Source of the DNA: Rikenellaceae bacterium | GTDB taxonomy: Bacteria; Bacteroidota; Bacteroidia; Bacteroidales; Rikenellaceae | Length of the DNA: 64,000 bases | Direction of reading: 5' to 3' | NCBI GenBank assembly: GCA_015059965.1 | Contig: SUZM01000001.1 | Coordinates: 124,001-188,000, forward strand | Shown: positions 1 to 8,758 of the stretch, piece after piece | Layout of the letters: every line of letters starts with the position of its first letter | Position numbering within the stretch: the stretch's first letter is position 1 | Program-made: the position numbers and the translations under genes | Notes under the pieces: model-generated | The model's input: the letters and a program-made list of their open reading frames with translations, nothing else | Told to the model about the DNA's origin: nothing | Databases searched by the model: none

Positions 1-88
1 CATATTCGGTCGATACGGGGACCTTGACCCGCATCAGCTCCCCTTCGCGCTCCAAGCGTTCGAGGTATTGTGTGAGTGAACGATACAT
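1..88 (-). CDS. UbiD-family decarboxylase, N-terminal fragment
   Basis: The 88 bases encode the first 29 residues, beginning MYRSLTQYLERLEREGELMR; the rest lies beyond the left edge of the window. This opening (short helix, LEREGEL, then a V-K-V-P-V strand) is typical of UbiD-type prenyl-FMN-dependent decarboxylases, which in Bacteroidota usually act on a polyprenyl aromatic acid in menaquinone synthesis. The start lies five bases below the batB stop on the same strand, so it may be the distal gene of the Bat operon or simply close by. Only the N-terminus supports the call; no catalytic residues are visible. Confidence 0.6.
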   Translation of the reverse strand, partial: MYRSLTQYLERLEREGELMRVKVPVSTEY

Positions 89-93
89 AGGTC

Positions 94-1116
94 TTAACGT
101 CTGAAAATATTGAGGTGCGACAAGAGCGGATTGCGGCGATCCAGGAGAGCGAACTCCATGAGCAGAAGCACCAGCGCCACAACCAGCGCATAGGCATACT
201 GCTCGTTGAACTCCTCGAAACGCAGGGTCTCCAACTCGCTCCGTTCGAGCTCGTTGATCTCACGCACCACCTCATCCAAGCCCAAGTCCTGCTTCGAGGC
301 TCGGACGTAGAGGCCTCCGGTGGTCTGGGCCAGCGCCTCAAGGGTCTGCTCATCGAGCTTCGTCACGACCATATCGCCCTTTTCGTCCTTGAGGAATTCA
401 CCGTCGATCTGAATCGGAGCTCCCTCGGGGGTTCCGATACCGATCGTATAGATGCGGATTCCCTCGGCCGCGGCCTGCTCGGCGGCGGCCATCACATCGC
501 CCTCATGGCCCTCGCCGTCAGTGATCAGAATGATGGCGCGACTGCGATTCTCGCCCGTATGGCTCGAGAAGGAGATCGTGGCCAGCGACAGGGCCTGGGC
601 CAGGTCGGTGCCCTGCACCGAGACCAAACCGGGCGATATGCGTTTGGCAAAGGCCCGGGCCATGCGGTAGTCGGTCGTAATGGGGAGCTGAACCTTGGCC
701 TCACCGGCAAAGACCACCAACCCCACGCGATCCTGACGAAGTCCCTCGAAGAGTTTTCCAATGGCATATTTGGTGCGCTCCAGACGCGAGGGCTCGAAAT
801 CCTCGGCCAACATCGAGTTCGAGACATCGACCACCAGCATCATCTCGATCCCCTCGGTCTTCTCCTCCTTGAGTTTCGATCCGAATTGCGGGCGTGCCAC
901 GGCAAGGACCAAAAAGAAGAGGGACGAAAGCAAGAGAATGAGCTTCAGCACTCCGCGTCCGCGTGAGTAGTCGGGCATCAGCTCTCGCAGCGTATCGGGC
1001 TCCCCGAAACGGGCCAGACGACGCCGGCAACGGATCGCAGCCACGCTGTAAAGGGCCACAACCAGGGGGATGAGCAGCAGAAGCCACAAGGCTGAAGGAT
1101 AGGCAAAGCGAAACAT
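94..1116 (-). CDS. batB: VWA-domain membrane protein BatB
   Basis: 340 residues. Two N-terminal membrane segments (about 8-28 and 57-75), a von Willebrand A domain (about 90-290) with the metal-site motif DVSNS at 97-101, and a C-terminal membrane segment (about 312-330). This is the usual Bat layout, with the VWA domain held against the outer face of the inner membrane. Bat proteins were linked to aerotolerance and envelope stress in Bacteroides; their biochemical role is not settled. The start lies 9 bases below the stop of the preceding VWA gene, so the two are co-transcribed. BatA and BatB are paralogues, so the labels follow gene order. Confidence 0.85.
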   Translation of the reverse strand: MFRFAYPSALWLLLLIPLVVALYSVAAIRCRRRLARFGEPDTLRELMPDYSRGRGVLKLILLLSSLFFLVLAVARPQFGSKLKEEKTEGIEMMLVVDVSNSMLAEDFEPSRLERTKYAIGKLFEGLRQDRVGLVVFAGEAKVQLPITTDYRMARAFAKRISPGLVSVQGTDLAQALSLATISFSSHTGENRSRAIILITDGEGHEGDVMAAAEQAAAEGIRIYTIGIGTPEGAPIQIDGEFLKDEKGDMVVTKLDEQTLEALAQTTGGLYVRASKQDLGLDEVVREINELERSELETLRFEEFNEQYAYALVVALVLLLMEFALLDRRNPLLSHLNIFRR

Positions 1117-1125
1117 AACTTACGA

Positions 1126-2118
1126 TTAGGGAAGTCGGTTAAACAAAAGTTTGGCAAGCAGGATCTCCACAACCAAGAGCAGCAAGGCCAACAGCAGCAG
1201 GGGCATGAACTTCTCGTGGTAGGTCGTATACTCCAAGACCTCAACCTTGCTCTTTTCGAGTTGGTTGATCTCTTCATAGATGGCCCGCAGCGCCTCGTTG
1301 TTCGTGGCGCGGAAGTAGCGGCCTCCGGTCTGCTCGGCGATCTTCTCGAGGGTCTTCTCATCGATCTCCACGGGCTGCTTGATGAAGGTCAGCTTACCGA
1401 ACATATCGTAGGCCGGATAGGGGGCCTCGCCCCGCGTTCCGACGCCGATCGTATAGACACGAATTCCCGTCTCGCGAGCGATCTCGGCAGCCATCAGGGG
1501 GGCTATCTGCCCACGGTTGTTCACACCATCGGTCAGCAGAATCACCACCTTCGACTTGGCCTCGCTCTCGCGCAGACGGTTGATGGCCGTCGCCAAACCG
1601 TTACCAATGGCCGTACCATCCTCAATGATCCCGCTGCGCAGACGGGCCAGCAGGGTCTGCAGGGTGGCGTAGTCGGTCGTCAGCGGGCTCTGGGTGAAGG
1701 CCTCACCGGCAAAGACCGTAAGGCCGATACGGTCACCCGCACGATCGGCGATAAACTCTCCGGCCATCTGCTTGGCCGCCTCCAGGCGGTCAGGCTTGAA
1801 GTCCCGGGCCAACATCGAACCCGAGATATCGAGAGCCAACACGATGTCAATACCCTCAGTCGAGGTGTTGGTGTTGTGCTCCGAGGTGCGCGGACGGGCC
1901 AAAGCCACGATCATGAGCGCCACAGCCAGGCATCGCAGGACAAAGGGTAGATGGCGCAGGTAGTAACGCCAGGTGCGAGGCGCACGCTTCAGCCCATCGA
2001 GGGTCGAGAGCTGAAGGGTCGCTCCCCCCTTGAAGGTGCGGTAGAGATACCAACCCACCATCGGCACCAGAATCAACAAGGCCCACAACCAATGGGGCGA
2101 ATGAAAAGTATATTCCAT
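1126..2118 (-). CDS. batA: VWA-domain membrane protein BatA
   Basis: 330 residues with the same plan as BatB: membrane segments near 10-26 and 58-75, a VWA domain from about 90 with an intact metal site DISGS at 97-101, and a final hydrophobic helix near 305-325. The canonical D-x-S-G-S and the position upstream of the second VWA gene favour BatA. It probably pairs with BatB and the TPR protein in a membrane complex. The upstream gene batC ends 360 bases earlier, and that gap holds structured repeats, so batAB may be transcribed partly on its own. Confidence 0.85.
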   Translation of the reverse strand: MEYTFHSPHWLWALLILVPMVGWYLYRTFKGGATLQLSTLDGLKRAPRTWRYYLRHLPFVLRCLAVALMIVALARPRTSEHNTNTSTEGIDIVLALDISGSMLARDFKPDRLEAAKQMAGEFIADRAGDRIGLTVFAGEAFTQSPLTTDYATLQTLLARLRSGIIEDGTAIGNGLATAINRLRESEAKSKVVILLTDGVNNRGQIAPLMAAEIARETGIRVYTIGVGTRGEAPYPAYDMFGKLTFIKQPVEIDEKTLEKIAEQTGGRYFRATNNEALRAIYEEINQLEKSKVEVLEYTTYHEKFMPLLLLALLLLVVEILLAKLLFNRLP

Positions 2119-2478
2119 TTTGTAAATCTCAAAAATTCTTTTTTAACACCCTGCTTATTAGCACCTTGCATACTGCCCGTTCCCGCCAAGCAAGGAGAAG
2201 GAAAAGATACCCTATAAAATCAAAATCTATTTTTTGGATTTTAGAGGCGCATATATTTCTTCGATCGCAGGTTGGTGAGGATGGGCTGTACTTGTCGTAC
2301 TGCCCACTCTCGCCAGACAAGCAGAGAAGGAAAATGTCGCATTTCTCCAACCCATTTTTGCATTTTAGGCGAGGAAATTTTGTGCCGACCGATATTTGAC
2401 ACGGATGGGCTGTACTTGTCGTACTGCCCATTCGGGGCAAATGAGAAGGTGCAAAATTTACCGCATAAAATCAAAAAA
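2119..2478. repeat. Intergenic repeats between batC and batA
   Basis: No convincing gene. Two copies of a hairpin repeat lie at about 2280-2306 and 2403-2433: GATGGGC, T, GTAC, five-base loop, GTAC, T, GCCCATT. They are embedded in A/T-rich sequence that recurs after other leftward genes here (near 9.0-9.4 and 13.8-14.0 kb). The stretch just after the batC stop reads, on the minus strand, a T-rich tract followed by a motif like TTTTATAGGG, also shared with those sites. This may attenuate or end batC transcripts. Confidence 0.65.
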
Positions 2479-3255
2479 TTACCAGTTCTTGGTTCCTCGC
2501 ACCAATACCCCCTGTTTCTCCTTGAGCTTCTCCTGGGTCTCATCCTCCTGCGCCTGGATGGCATCAAGCATCTGCTCGAGTTCCTGGTCGGAGAGAGATC
2601 CCTCTTGGGGTTGAGGCTCAGCCTGCTCGGGCTGCTCCTGAGGTTCCTGGGGCTCTTGAGGTTCCTGCTTCTGCTCCTCCTGGTCACCCTTCTGATCCTC
2701 GTTCTGGGGCTGGGGCTGCTGTTGCTGCTCCTGGTTCTGCTCTTGGTTCTGGTCCTGATTTTGGTCCTGGTTCTGCTCCTGCTGCATGCGGCGCTTGATG
2801 AGGGTGTAGTTGAACTTGGCATCCTCATCGTCAGGATTCAGGCGCAGGGAGGATTTCAGGCTCTCCAAGGCTTCGGGCAGCTTCTCCTGCCGATACTGCA
2901 CATCGGCCAGGTTGTAGTAGGCCTCGGCACGCTCCTCGGCCGAGCGAAGGGAGTCGGAGGCGGCACGGCGCAGGCTCTCGGCCGCCTTGTCGTACTGCTC
3001 CGTGCGGTAGAGGGCATTACCGAGATTGTAGGTCGCCTCCCAATTTTCGGGGGCAGCCTCCAGGGCCTCGCGGTAGTTATCGATACTGCGGTCGAACTTC
3101 TCCTTCTCGAAGGCACGATTTCCCTTGCGCACCATGCCGCGCTCGGGGTACTTCTGCGCCTGTGCGGGCAGGCTCAGGCCAAGCATCAGAAGCAGGCATC
3201 CCAACTGGAGACTCAGCGCTACGATTCTATGGTTTGTCTTCTCTGTTTTCATCAC
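2479..3255 (-). CDS. batC: TPR protein BatC
   Basis: 258 residues: a cleavable signal peptide (first ~33 residues, ending AQAQ), about three tetratricopeptide repeats (roughly 35-145), then a long low-complexity Q/N/E/P-rich linker (about 150-215) and a short charged C-terminus ending KNW. TPR followed by a Gln-rich tail fits BatC, a periplasmic scaffold of the Bat system. The start is 2 bases after the stop of the BatD-like gene, so translation is probably coupled. In the commonly described Bacteroides order batC follows batB; here it precedes batA. Confidence 0.75.
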   Translation of the reverse strand: MMKTEKTNHRIVALSLQLGCLLLMLGLSLPAQAQKYPERGMVRKGNRAFEKEKFDRSIDNYREALEAAPENWEATYNLGNALYRTEQYDKAAESLRRAASDSLRSAEERAEAYYNLADVQYRQEKLPEALESLKSSLRLNPDDEDAKFNYTLIKRRMQQEQNQDQNQDQNQEQNQEQQQQPQPQNEDQKGDQEEQKQEPQEPQEPQEQPEQAEPQPQEGSLSDQELEQMLDAIQAQEDETQEKLKEKQGVLVRGTKNW

Positions 3256-3257
3256 GC

Positions 3258-4262
3258 TTAAGCATTTTCTATTCCCTCACCCTCCGAGGGCTCCTCATCC
3301 TGGAGTTTGGTCTCCTCGACAAAGTAGTAAGCCTTCGTATAGTCGTTCTCATTCTGCTCGGAGGCGGGCTCGAACTTGGCAAACTTCACCAGGTCGCCAT
3401 CCCGAAGGATCGAGGTCAGATCCATCGAAGACTTCTTGGGCAGCTCCTCCTCCGAAAGCGAACGCAGGGCCTCGATGATCTCGTCCGAGGTCATCTCCAT
3501 GGCCCCAATGCCATAGCGGCCCAACAAGTAGGTGCGCAGAATATCGGTCAGGCCCGAATAGTAGGCCTTATAGTCTCCGTTCTGCCAGAGCTTGCGGTGG
3601 TGCAAGGCCTCGAGGGCCCGGATGGCCACCACATGAGGCGGGAGCGGAGGAGCCGGTTTGAAGAGGTCGCCGAGCTTTTTGCCGCGGCGGGCCAACTCCC
3701 GACGGATGAACCACCAGGCGGCGGCCAGCACCAGAAGTGCGATCACCCCCCAGAGGGCATAGCCGCTCACCTCACCAAATTTGAAGTCGAGGCTCTTCTG
3801 CGGCTTGATGTCGCGCACCCCGGCAGCCATGGCCGCCGAGTCGATCTCGATGGGAGCCACCACCAGGCGTACCGAGTCCCCGCCATAGAGGGTATCGACA
3901 ATATTTTTGTCGGCATAGAGCACCGTGCCCCGTCCCAGATGGATCACCCCCTCGTCGAAGGCCTGCATGCGATAGCGCTTTCTGAGGTGCAGGATGCGCC
4001 CCTCGCGCTTGAGCGTATCGACAGGCAACGCCTCCACGAGCTCGATATCGGCCTCTCCCTCACGTTTTTCGTGGCGGAATTGGGGGAAATTGGCCACCTG
4101 CGCCATGTCGCGCTCCACCTCGATCGAGAAGGTGAAACGATCACCGATGCGGATCGTGTCGGGCTCCACCGAGGCCCACACGCGCGGGGGCTGCGACTGT
4201 GCAAAGGTGTCTGCACCGAGAGCCGCAAGAGCGATCAGCGAAAGGATTATCAGGCGTTTCAT
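3258..4262 (-). CDS. Bat-locus membrane protein, BatD-like
   Basis: 334 residues: a signal peptide (about 1-22, ending FAQS), a periplasmic beta-rich part whose opening (VEPDTIRIGDRFTFSIEVE) resembles the BatD/oxygen-tolerance N-terminus, one membrane helix at about 187-205, and a cytoplasmic helical tail with an acidic C-terminus. A protein of this kind usually sits between DUF58 and BatA in Bacteroidota loci. Its start overlaps the DUF58 stop by four bases (ATGA), a tight coupling. No enzymatic motif is seen; a structural or signalling role in the Bat complex is inferred from position. Confidence 0.7.
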   Translation of the reverse strand: MKRLIILSLIALAALGADTFAQSQPPRVWASVEPDTIRIGDRFTFSIEVERDMAQVANFPQFRHEKREGEADIELVEALPVDTLKREGRILHLRKRYRMQAFDEGVIHLGRGTVLYADKNIVDTLYGGDSVRLVVAPIEIDSAAMAAGVRDIKPQKSLDFKFGEVSGYALWGVIALLVLAAAWWFIRRELARRGKKLGDLFKPAPPLPPHVVAIRALEALHHRKLWQNGDYKAYYSGLTDILRTYLLGRYGIGAMEMTSDEIIEALRSLSEEELPKKSSMDLTSILRDGDLVKFAKFEPASEQNENDYTKAYYFVEETKLQDEEPSEGEGIENA

Positions 4263-5164
4263 CGTTTTTTGAAGAGTTTGATCAGTTCGACCACATAGTC
4301 CCCGTTTGTGGGGATCGTGGCCACATCTATTCGGTTGTGTTTCAACAGGGAGTCCATCTGTTCAAGGCGCCTGAGGGCCGCTTCGGCATAGTGGTCGCGC
4401 ACGGCCCGCGAAGAGGTATCAACCCAGCACTTCTCCCCCGTCTCTGCATCGCGAAGCTCTACAATCCCCACATCGGGCAGCTCCTGTTCGCGAGGATCGA
4501 CCACGCGCACCGCCACCAGATCGTGCTTCCCGGAGGCGATTTTCAGGGCATCGGAGAGCTCCTCCCGGTCGGTCTCGGGGTCGATAAAGTCCGAGAGCAT
4601 GAAGCAGGTACAGCGCTTCTTGATGACGTTTGTCAGGTAGCGCACCGCCTCCGAGAGCTTCGTCTCGCGATGCTCGGGCTCGAACCCGATAAGTTCACGG
4701 ATGATCATCAGAATATGGCTGCGCCCCTTCTTCGGGGGGATAAACTTCTCAACACGATCCGAGAAGAAGATACAGCCCACCTTATCGTTGTTCTGTGCCG
4801 CCGAGAAGGCCAATACGGCAGCAATCTCGGTGATGACCGCCTTCTTCATGCGCTCCGTAGAGCCGAAGATCCGCGACGAGGAGACGTCCACAAGGAGCAT
4901 CATCGTCAGCTCGCGCTCCTCCTCATAGACCTTGATGTGGGGGGTGCGCGAACGAGCCGTCACATTCCAATCAATATCACGCACATCGTCCCCGGCACGG
5001 TACTCACGCACCTCCGAGAAGGACATACCGCGTCCACGGAAGGCCGTGTGGTACTTTCCGGCAAAGATCTCGTTCGAGAGCCCGCGTGTCTTGATCTCGA
5101 TTTTTCGGACTCGCTTCAGAATGTCGTTTTCGTTCTCCTGCATGTTTCTATCCAAGTGATGCAA
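4259..5164 (-). CDS. DUF58 domain-containing protein
   Basis: 301 residues, cytoplasmic, no signal peptide. The central DUF58 signature GDDVRDIDWNVTARS is present near 75-95, followed by a VWA-like strand with DVSSS. DUF58 proteins are encoded next to MoxR ATPases and VWA proteins throughout bacteria and are thought to link the ATPase to the VWA partners. The upstream moxR stop is about 650 bases away across a tandem repeat, which is unusual because these two genes are normally adjacent. The downstream gene overlaps by four bases. Confidence 0.9.
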   Translation of the reverse strand: MHHLDRNMQENENDILKRVRKIEIKTRGLSNEIFAGKYHTAFRGRGMSFSEVREYRAGDDVRDIDWNVTARSRTPHIKVYEEERELTMMLLVDVSSSRIFGSTERMKKAVITEIAAVLAFSAAQNNDKVGCIFFSDRVEKFIPPKKGRSHILMIIRELIGFEPEHRETKLSEAVRYLTNVIKKRCTCFMLSDFIDPETDREELSDALKIASGKHDLVAVRVVDPREQELPDVGIVELRDAETGEKCWVDTSSRAVRDHYAEAALRRLEQMDSLLKHNRIDVATIPTNGDYVVELIKLFKKR

Positions 5165-5287
5165 ATATCATTTCTCGTTTCGTTGGATTGTTACCTCCTC
5201 TACGGCTCAATTACGGTGCATCGGTTCGCAATGAGTGAAAGAGCATTGCTCATTACTCATTACTCATTGCTCATTGCTCATTGGGTT
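5165..5287. repeat. Spacer with short ACTCATTGCT tandem run
   Basis: Upstream of DUF58. From about 5243 to 5284 the sequence is a run of near-perfect 10-base units of the form GCTCATT(A/G)CT. The same simple repeat recurs at 13.54, 31.80, 31.98, 57.0, 57.17 and 57.33-57.48 kb. No gene is seen. Confidence 0.75.
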
Positions 5288-5815
5288 CAGATTCCCGTAA
5301 CGCCGAAAACACCTCATTTCCCACGGCGCCTTAATCATTTTGAGGCGGGGTTTTCAAGGCTTGGGAATTTGGTGTGGAGGGAGCATACTTTTTGTATGTG
5401 ACCTTCACACCAGATTTCCGTAACGCCAAAAACACCCCATTTCCCACAGCACCTTAATCATTTTGAGGCGGGGTTTTCAAGGCTTGGGAATTTGGTGTGG
5501 AGGGAGCATACTTTTTGTATGTGACCTTCACACCAGATTTCCGTAACGCCAAAAACACCCCATTTCCCACAGCGCCTTAATCATTTTGAGGCGGGGTTTT
5601 CAAGGCTTGGGAATTTGGTGTGGAGGGAGCATACTTTTTGTTGTGACCTTCACACCAGATTTCCGTAACGCCGAAAACACCCCATTTCCCACAGCGCCTT
5701 AATCATTTTGAGGCGGGGTTTTCAAGGCTTGGGAATTTGGTGTGGAGGGAGCATACTTTTTGTATGTGACCTTCACACCAGATTCTCGTAACGCCGAAAA
5801 CACCCCTCAAAATGG
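5288..5815. repeat. 123-bp tandem repeat, about 4.3 copies
   Basis: Copies begin at 5288, 5411, 5534, 5656 and (partial) 5779, giving periods of 123, 123, 122 and 123. Identity between copies is very high. Each unit holds two inverted repeats: CGCCT...AGGCG, and a stronger one of GGTGTGGAGG ... CATAC, TTTTT, GTATG ... CCTTCACACC. The array fills the gap between moxR and DUF58, so a Bat transcript would carry four large hairpins. Confidence 0.95.
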
Positions 5816-6814
5816 TTAAGGAACGATGACGTTATTAAGAATCTCTGTAATAATCTCCTCCGAGGTAATATTCTCGGCCTCAGCCTCATAGGTCAGGCCA
5901 ATACGGTGGCGCAGCACATCGTGGCAGACGGCTCGCACATCCTCGGGGATGACGTAGCCACGGCGACGGATGAAGGCGTAGGCTCGGGCGGCCTTGGCCA
6001 GCGAGATCGAGGCACGGGGCGAGCCACCGTAGGCGATCAACGACTGCAACTTCTGGAGGTTGTACTCCGCGGGCTCGCGCGTAGCGAAGATGATGTCGAT
6101 GATATACTTTTCGATCTTCTCATCCATGTAGACCTCCTCAACCACCTTGCGGGCCTTGATGATATCCTCGGGGGAGATCACCTTATTGACCTGGGGCATA
6201 CCGCTGCCCGAAAGGTTCATGCGCACGATGTCGCGCTCCTCCTGCTTCTTGGGATAGGAGATTTTGGCTTTGAGCATGAAGCGGTCCACCTGGGCCTCGG
6301 GGAGCGGATAGGTACCCTCCTGTTCGAGGGGGTTTTGGGTGGCCAACACCAGGAAGGGCTGCGGCAGCGGGTAGGTCTCATCGCCAATGGTCACCTGGCG
6401 CTCCTGCATCGCCTCCAGAAGGGCCGACTGCACCTTGGCCGGCGAGCGGTTGATCTCATCGGCCAGCACGAAGTTGGCAAATACGGGGCCCTTCTTCACG
6501 ACGAACTCCTCGCTCTTCTGCGAGTAGATCAGCGTACCGAGCAGGTCGGCCGGCAGGAGGTCGGGGGTAAACTGTATGCGCGAGAAATCGGCATCAACAG
6601 CCTTGGCCAGGGTGGTGATGGCCAGGGTCTTGGCCAGACCCGGCACACCCTCCAGCAGGATGTGTCCGTTGGACAAAAGACCGATCAGCAGGGTATCGAC
6701 CAGGTGGCTCTGGCCCACAATCACCTTGCTCATCTCCGTGCGCAACGTATCGACGAAGACCGACTCACGCTCAATACGTTCGCTGAGTTCCTTAATGTTG
6801 ATTACTTCACTCAT
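5816..6814 (-). CDS. MoxR-family AAA+ ATPase
   Basis: 332 residues. Walker A is GVPGLAKT at 56-63, Walker B lies in FVLADEINRSPAK near 115-127, and the AAA_3 core is followed by a lid domain. MoxR ATPases act as chaperones that work with VWA proteins; here the partners are the DUF58, BatA and BatB proteins downstream. It is the first gene of the leftward Bat locus. No TAnnTTTG box was found immediately upstream. Confidence 0.93.
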   Translation of the reverse strand: MSEVINIKELSERIERESVFVDTLRTEMSKVIVGQSHLVDTLLIGLLSNGHILLEGVPGLAKTLAITTLAKAVDADFSRIQFTPDLLPADLLGTLIYSQKSEEFVVKKGPVFANFVLADEINRSPAKVQSALLEAMQERQVTIGDETYPLPQPFLVLATQNPLEQEGTYPLPEAQVDRFMLKAKISYPKKQEERDIVRMNLSGSGMPQVNKVISPEDIIKARKVVEEVYMDEKIEKYIIDIIFATREPAEYNLQKLQSLIAYGGSPRASISLAKAARAYAFIRRRGYVIPEDVRAVCHDVLRHRIGLTYEAEAENITSEEIITEILNNVIVP

Positions 6815-6918
6815 AATTTTATGTTATCTTGTTTTATTTTCTTGTTTCTCTTAACGATCAATTTGCCGCTTTAGTATTTCTCCTCTGCGCAAAATGAGAA
6901 AATGTGGCTTGGGCGGGG

Positions 6919-8730
6919 TTAGAAGTTGGCTATCGGACGCACCGGCTGCGCCACGTCCTTCATCTTCGGATAGGATTGACCTCCGTAGAACTCCATGCAC
7001 CAAGCCTGATCGGAATCGCGCTCCGTAGAGCTCCAGTACCACTGCGAAAGGAACTTCTGGTTCATCTTCTTGAGGGTGGCATTGATTTTGGCCTTGGCGC
7101 GGAAGATCTGCATGAGCTCCTCCTTGGAGGGCATGTACCACTCCACCCCCTGCGACTTGCAGTAGAGGAACGAAGGGGCAGAGAGAGACTCTCCCTTCGT
7201 CTGGTTCTGCGTGCCGTCCTTCAGGTTGGAGGCCCCGCAAAGGCGATTCATTCCCGGTTGGTCCCAGGTAAACTTCTCTTCGGCCATGGAGAGGATCTTT
7301 CCATGGCGACCCGAGGCATCGACCCAGAAGACAATACCGCGCAGATTGCCGCGGTTGTAGTAGTCGCCCACCTTATAGACCTCCCCCGAGGCTTCGGCTG
7401 TCGTGGTCGCAGGAGTCGTGGTCGCAGGCGTTGCCGGCGAGGCGGTCGCCGGGGATTGGGTTGGCAGGCGAGACTCTCCGGCCGTCATCTTCACCACCAG
7501 ATTGGTCATCTCTCCCCGCTTGATCTCCACCTCGCGAAGTTCGGTGTTGTAGCCCTGCTTCACCACCCAAAGGGTATGGCGGCCGATCAACACACGGCTG
7601 TCGGCGTAGGGAGTCTGTTGTCCGATCTTTCGGCCATCGAGGTAGATATCGGCCCCCATGGGCTGCGAGGCTACCTTCAGCATACCGTAGACGGGCACCT
7701 GTTCCGAGAGGTTAAAGGTACGCTCGCCATCGGGGCGCACCTCGATCGGATCGATCATATCCTCATAGCCCGCACAACGGCTCGTGACGGAGTAGGTTCC
7801 CGCATCGAGCGGTCCGGCCCAGGTTCCCACACCCACCTTCTGACCGCTGACCCAGATCTCGGCCTTGGGGTTGGCCGCCTTCAGCACCACCTCCGAGGAG
7901 TTGATCTTGAGGCTGCGCTGCAGCTTGAGCGTCTGGCCATCAACCACCGAGATCTTCTCCGTATGGGAGAGGTAGCCGGGCTTCAGCAGCTGCAACATGT
8001 GCTCCCCACCCGAGAGCTGCAGGCGGCAGGGCGTAGTCCCCACGCCATTGCCATCGATGAGCACCTGAACCCCATCGGCCGGCACCGAACTCAGCTCGAG
8101 CCAACCCGTGGCGGGTGCCAGCTTGAGGTTGAGCTGTGTCTTCTCGGTATCGATCAGCGGGAAGGTTCCCTGCTGTGTGCGATAGCCCGAAGCCAAGACC
8201 TGATAGGAGTGCTCGCCAAGCGATAACTCCAGGAAGAGCATACCGTTTTCATCGAGCTGACGCGGCATGTTGTCGATCACCACCATGGCATTCTTGGGTT
8301 CAACCTGCATCACCACATATTGTGCCGTAGGACGCGGCAACTCACCCGCATCGGGGACACCGGGCAGCAGGATGCGCATGCCGTAAGTGTGTTTGCCGAT
8401 CAGCTTCTCGGGGAAGACATACTCGAGCGGCAGATAACCCTCGGCCTTGATCTTCAGCGAGGAGGCCAACGTCGGCACATAGACGAAATACTCACCCGTC
8501 TTCTCGATGGGCTCCCCCATCACCATTCCCTCAAACTTCACGTCGCTGAGCGCAACCTCGACACGGATCAGGGCACAAGCCTGCTCGTTGTTATCGTATC
8601 TCGGCTTCACCTTACCGGTAATATCGGTCGTTCGATGTTCAAAAGATTTCACCTTCATCTCCTGGCCGGCAAGAGGCAGGACGGCCAACGAGAAGAGGAT
8701 CGAAAGGAGCATATAACCCAAGTTTCTCAT
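6919..8730 (-). CDS. PEGA-repeat protein with C-terminal lectin-like domain
   Basis: 603 residues from the start MRNLGYML; an in-frame ATG at 8742 would leave almost no leader after the promoter at 8751-8758. A signal peptide (about 1-24) is followed by a conserved N-terminal domain with PRYDNNEQACALIRV, about four PEGA-type beta repeats (roughly 145-430), a Thr/Ala-rich linker, and a C-terminal domain of about 140 residues (GIVFWVD...WYMPSKEEL...YWSSTE) like the DUF1566/Fib_succ_major group. PEGA repeats are seen in envelope proteins that bind surface polymers. A shorter paralogue at 32194-33162 keeps the two ends and lacks the PEGA repeats. Function unknown. Confidence 0.8.
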   Translation of the reverse strand: MRNLGYMLLSILFSLAVLPLAGQEMKVKSFEHRTTDITGKVKPRYDNNEQACALIRVEVALSDVKFEGMVMGEPIEKTGEYFVYVPTLASSLKIKAEGYLPLEYVFPEKLIGKHTYGMRILLPGVPDAGELPRPTAQYVVMQVEPKNAMVVIDNMPRQLDENGMLFLELSLGEHSYQVLASGYRTQQGTFPLIDTEKTQLNLKLAPATGWLELSSVPADGVQVLIDGNGVGTTPCRLQLSGGEHMLQLLKPGYLSHTEKISVVDGQTLKLQRSLKINSSEVVLKAANPKAEIWVSGQKVGVGTWAGPLDAGTYSVTSRCAGYEDMIDPIEVRPDGERTFNLSEQVPVYGMLKVASQPMGADIYLDGRKIGQQTPYADSRVLIGRHTLWVVKQGYNTELREVEIKRGEMTNLVVKMTAGESRLPTQSPATASPATPATTTPATTTAEASGEVYKVGDYYNRGNLRGIVFWVDASGRHGKILSMAEEKFTWDQPGMNRLCGASNLKDGTQNQTKGESLSAPSFLYCKSQGVEWYMPSKEELMQIFRAKAKINATLKKMNQKFLSQWYWSSTERDSDQAWCMEFYGGQSYPKMKDVAQPVRPIANF

Positions 8731-8750
8731 AATCTGTTCCATTTATCTTA

Positions 8751-8758
8751 CAAAGATA
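8751..8758 (-). promoter_or_regulatory. -7 box TATCTTTG
   Basis: On the minus strand TATCTTTG matches the Bacteroidota consensus TAnnTTTG. It lies 20 bases above the ATG chosen for the PEGA-protein gene. Confidence 0.65.

Noticed and set aside
2272..3261. Leucine-rich plus-strand frame opposite batC
   Set aside because: It arises from the Gln/Glu-rich codons of BatC read backwards and has no start signals.
5288..5815. CRISPR array
   Set aside because: Units are 123 bases and contiguous with no unique spacers; no cas genes are present.
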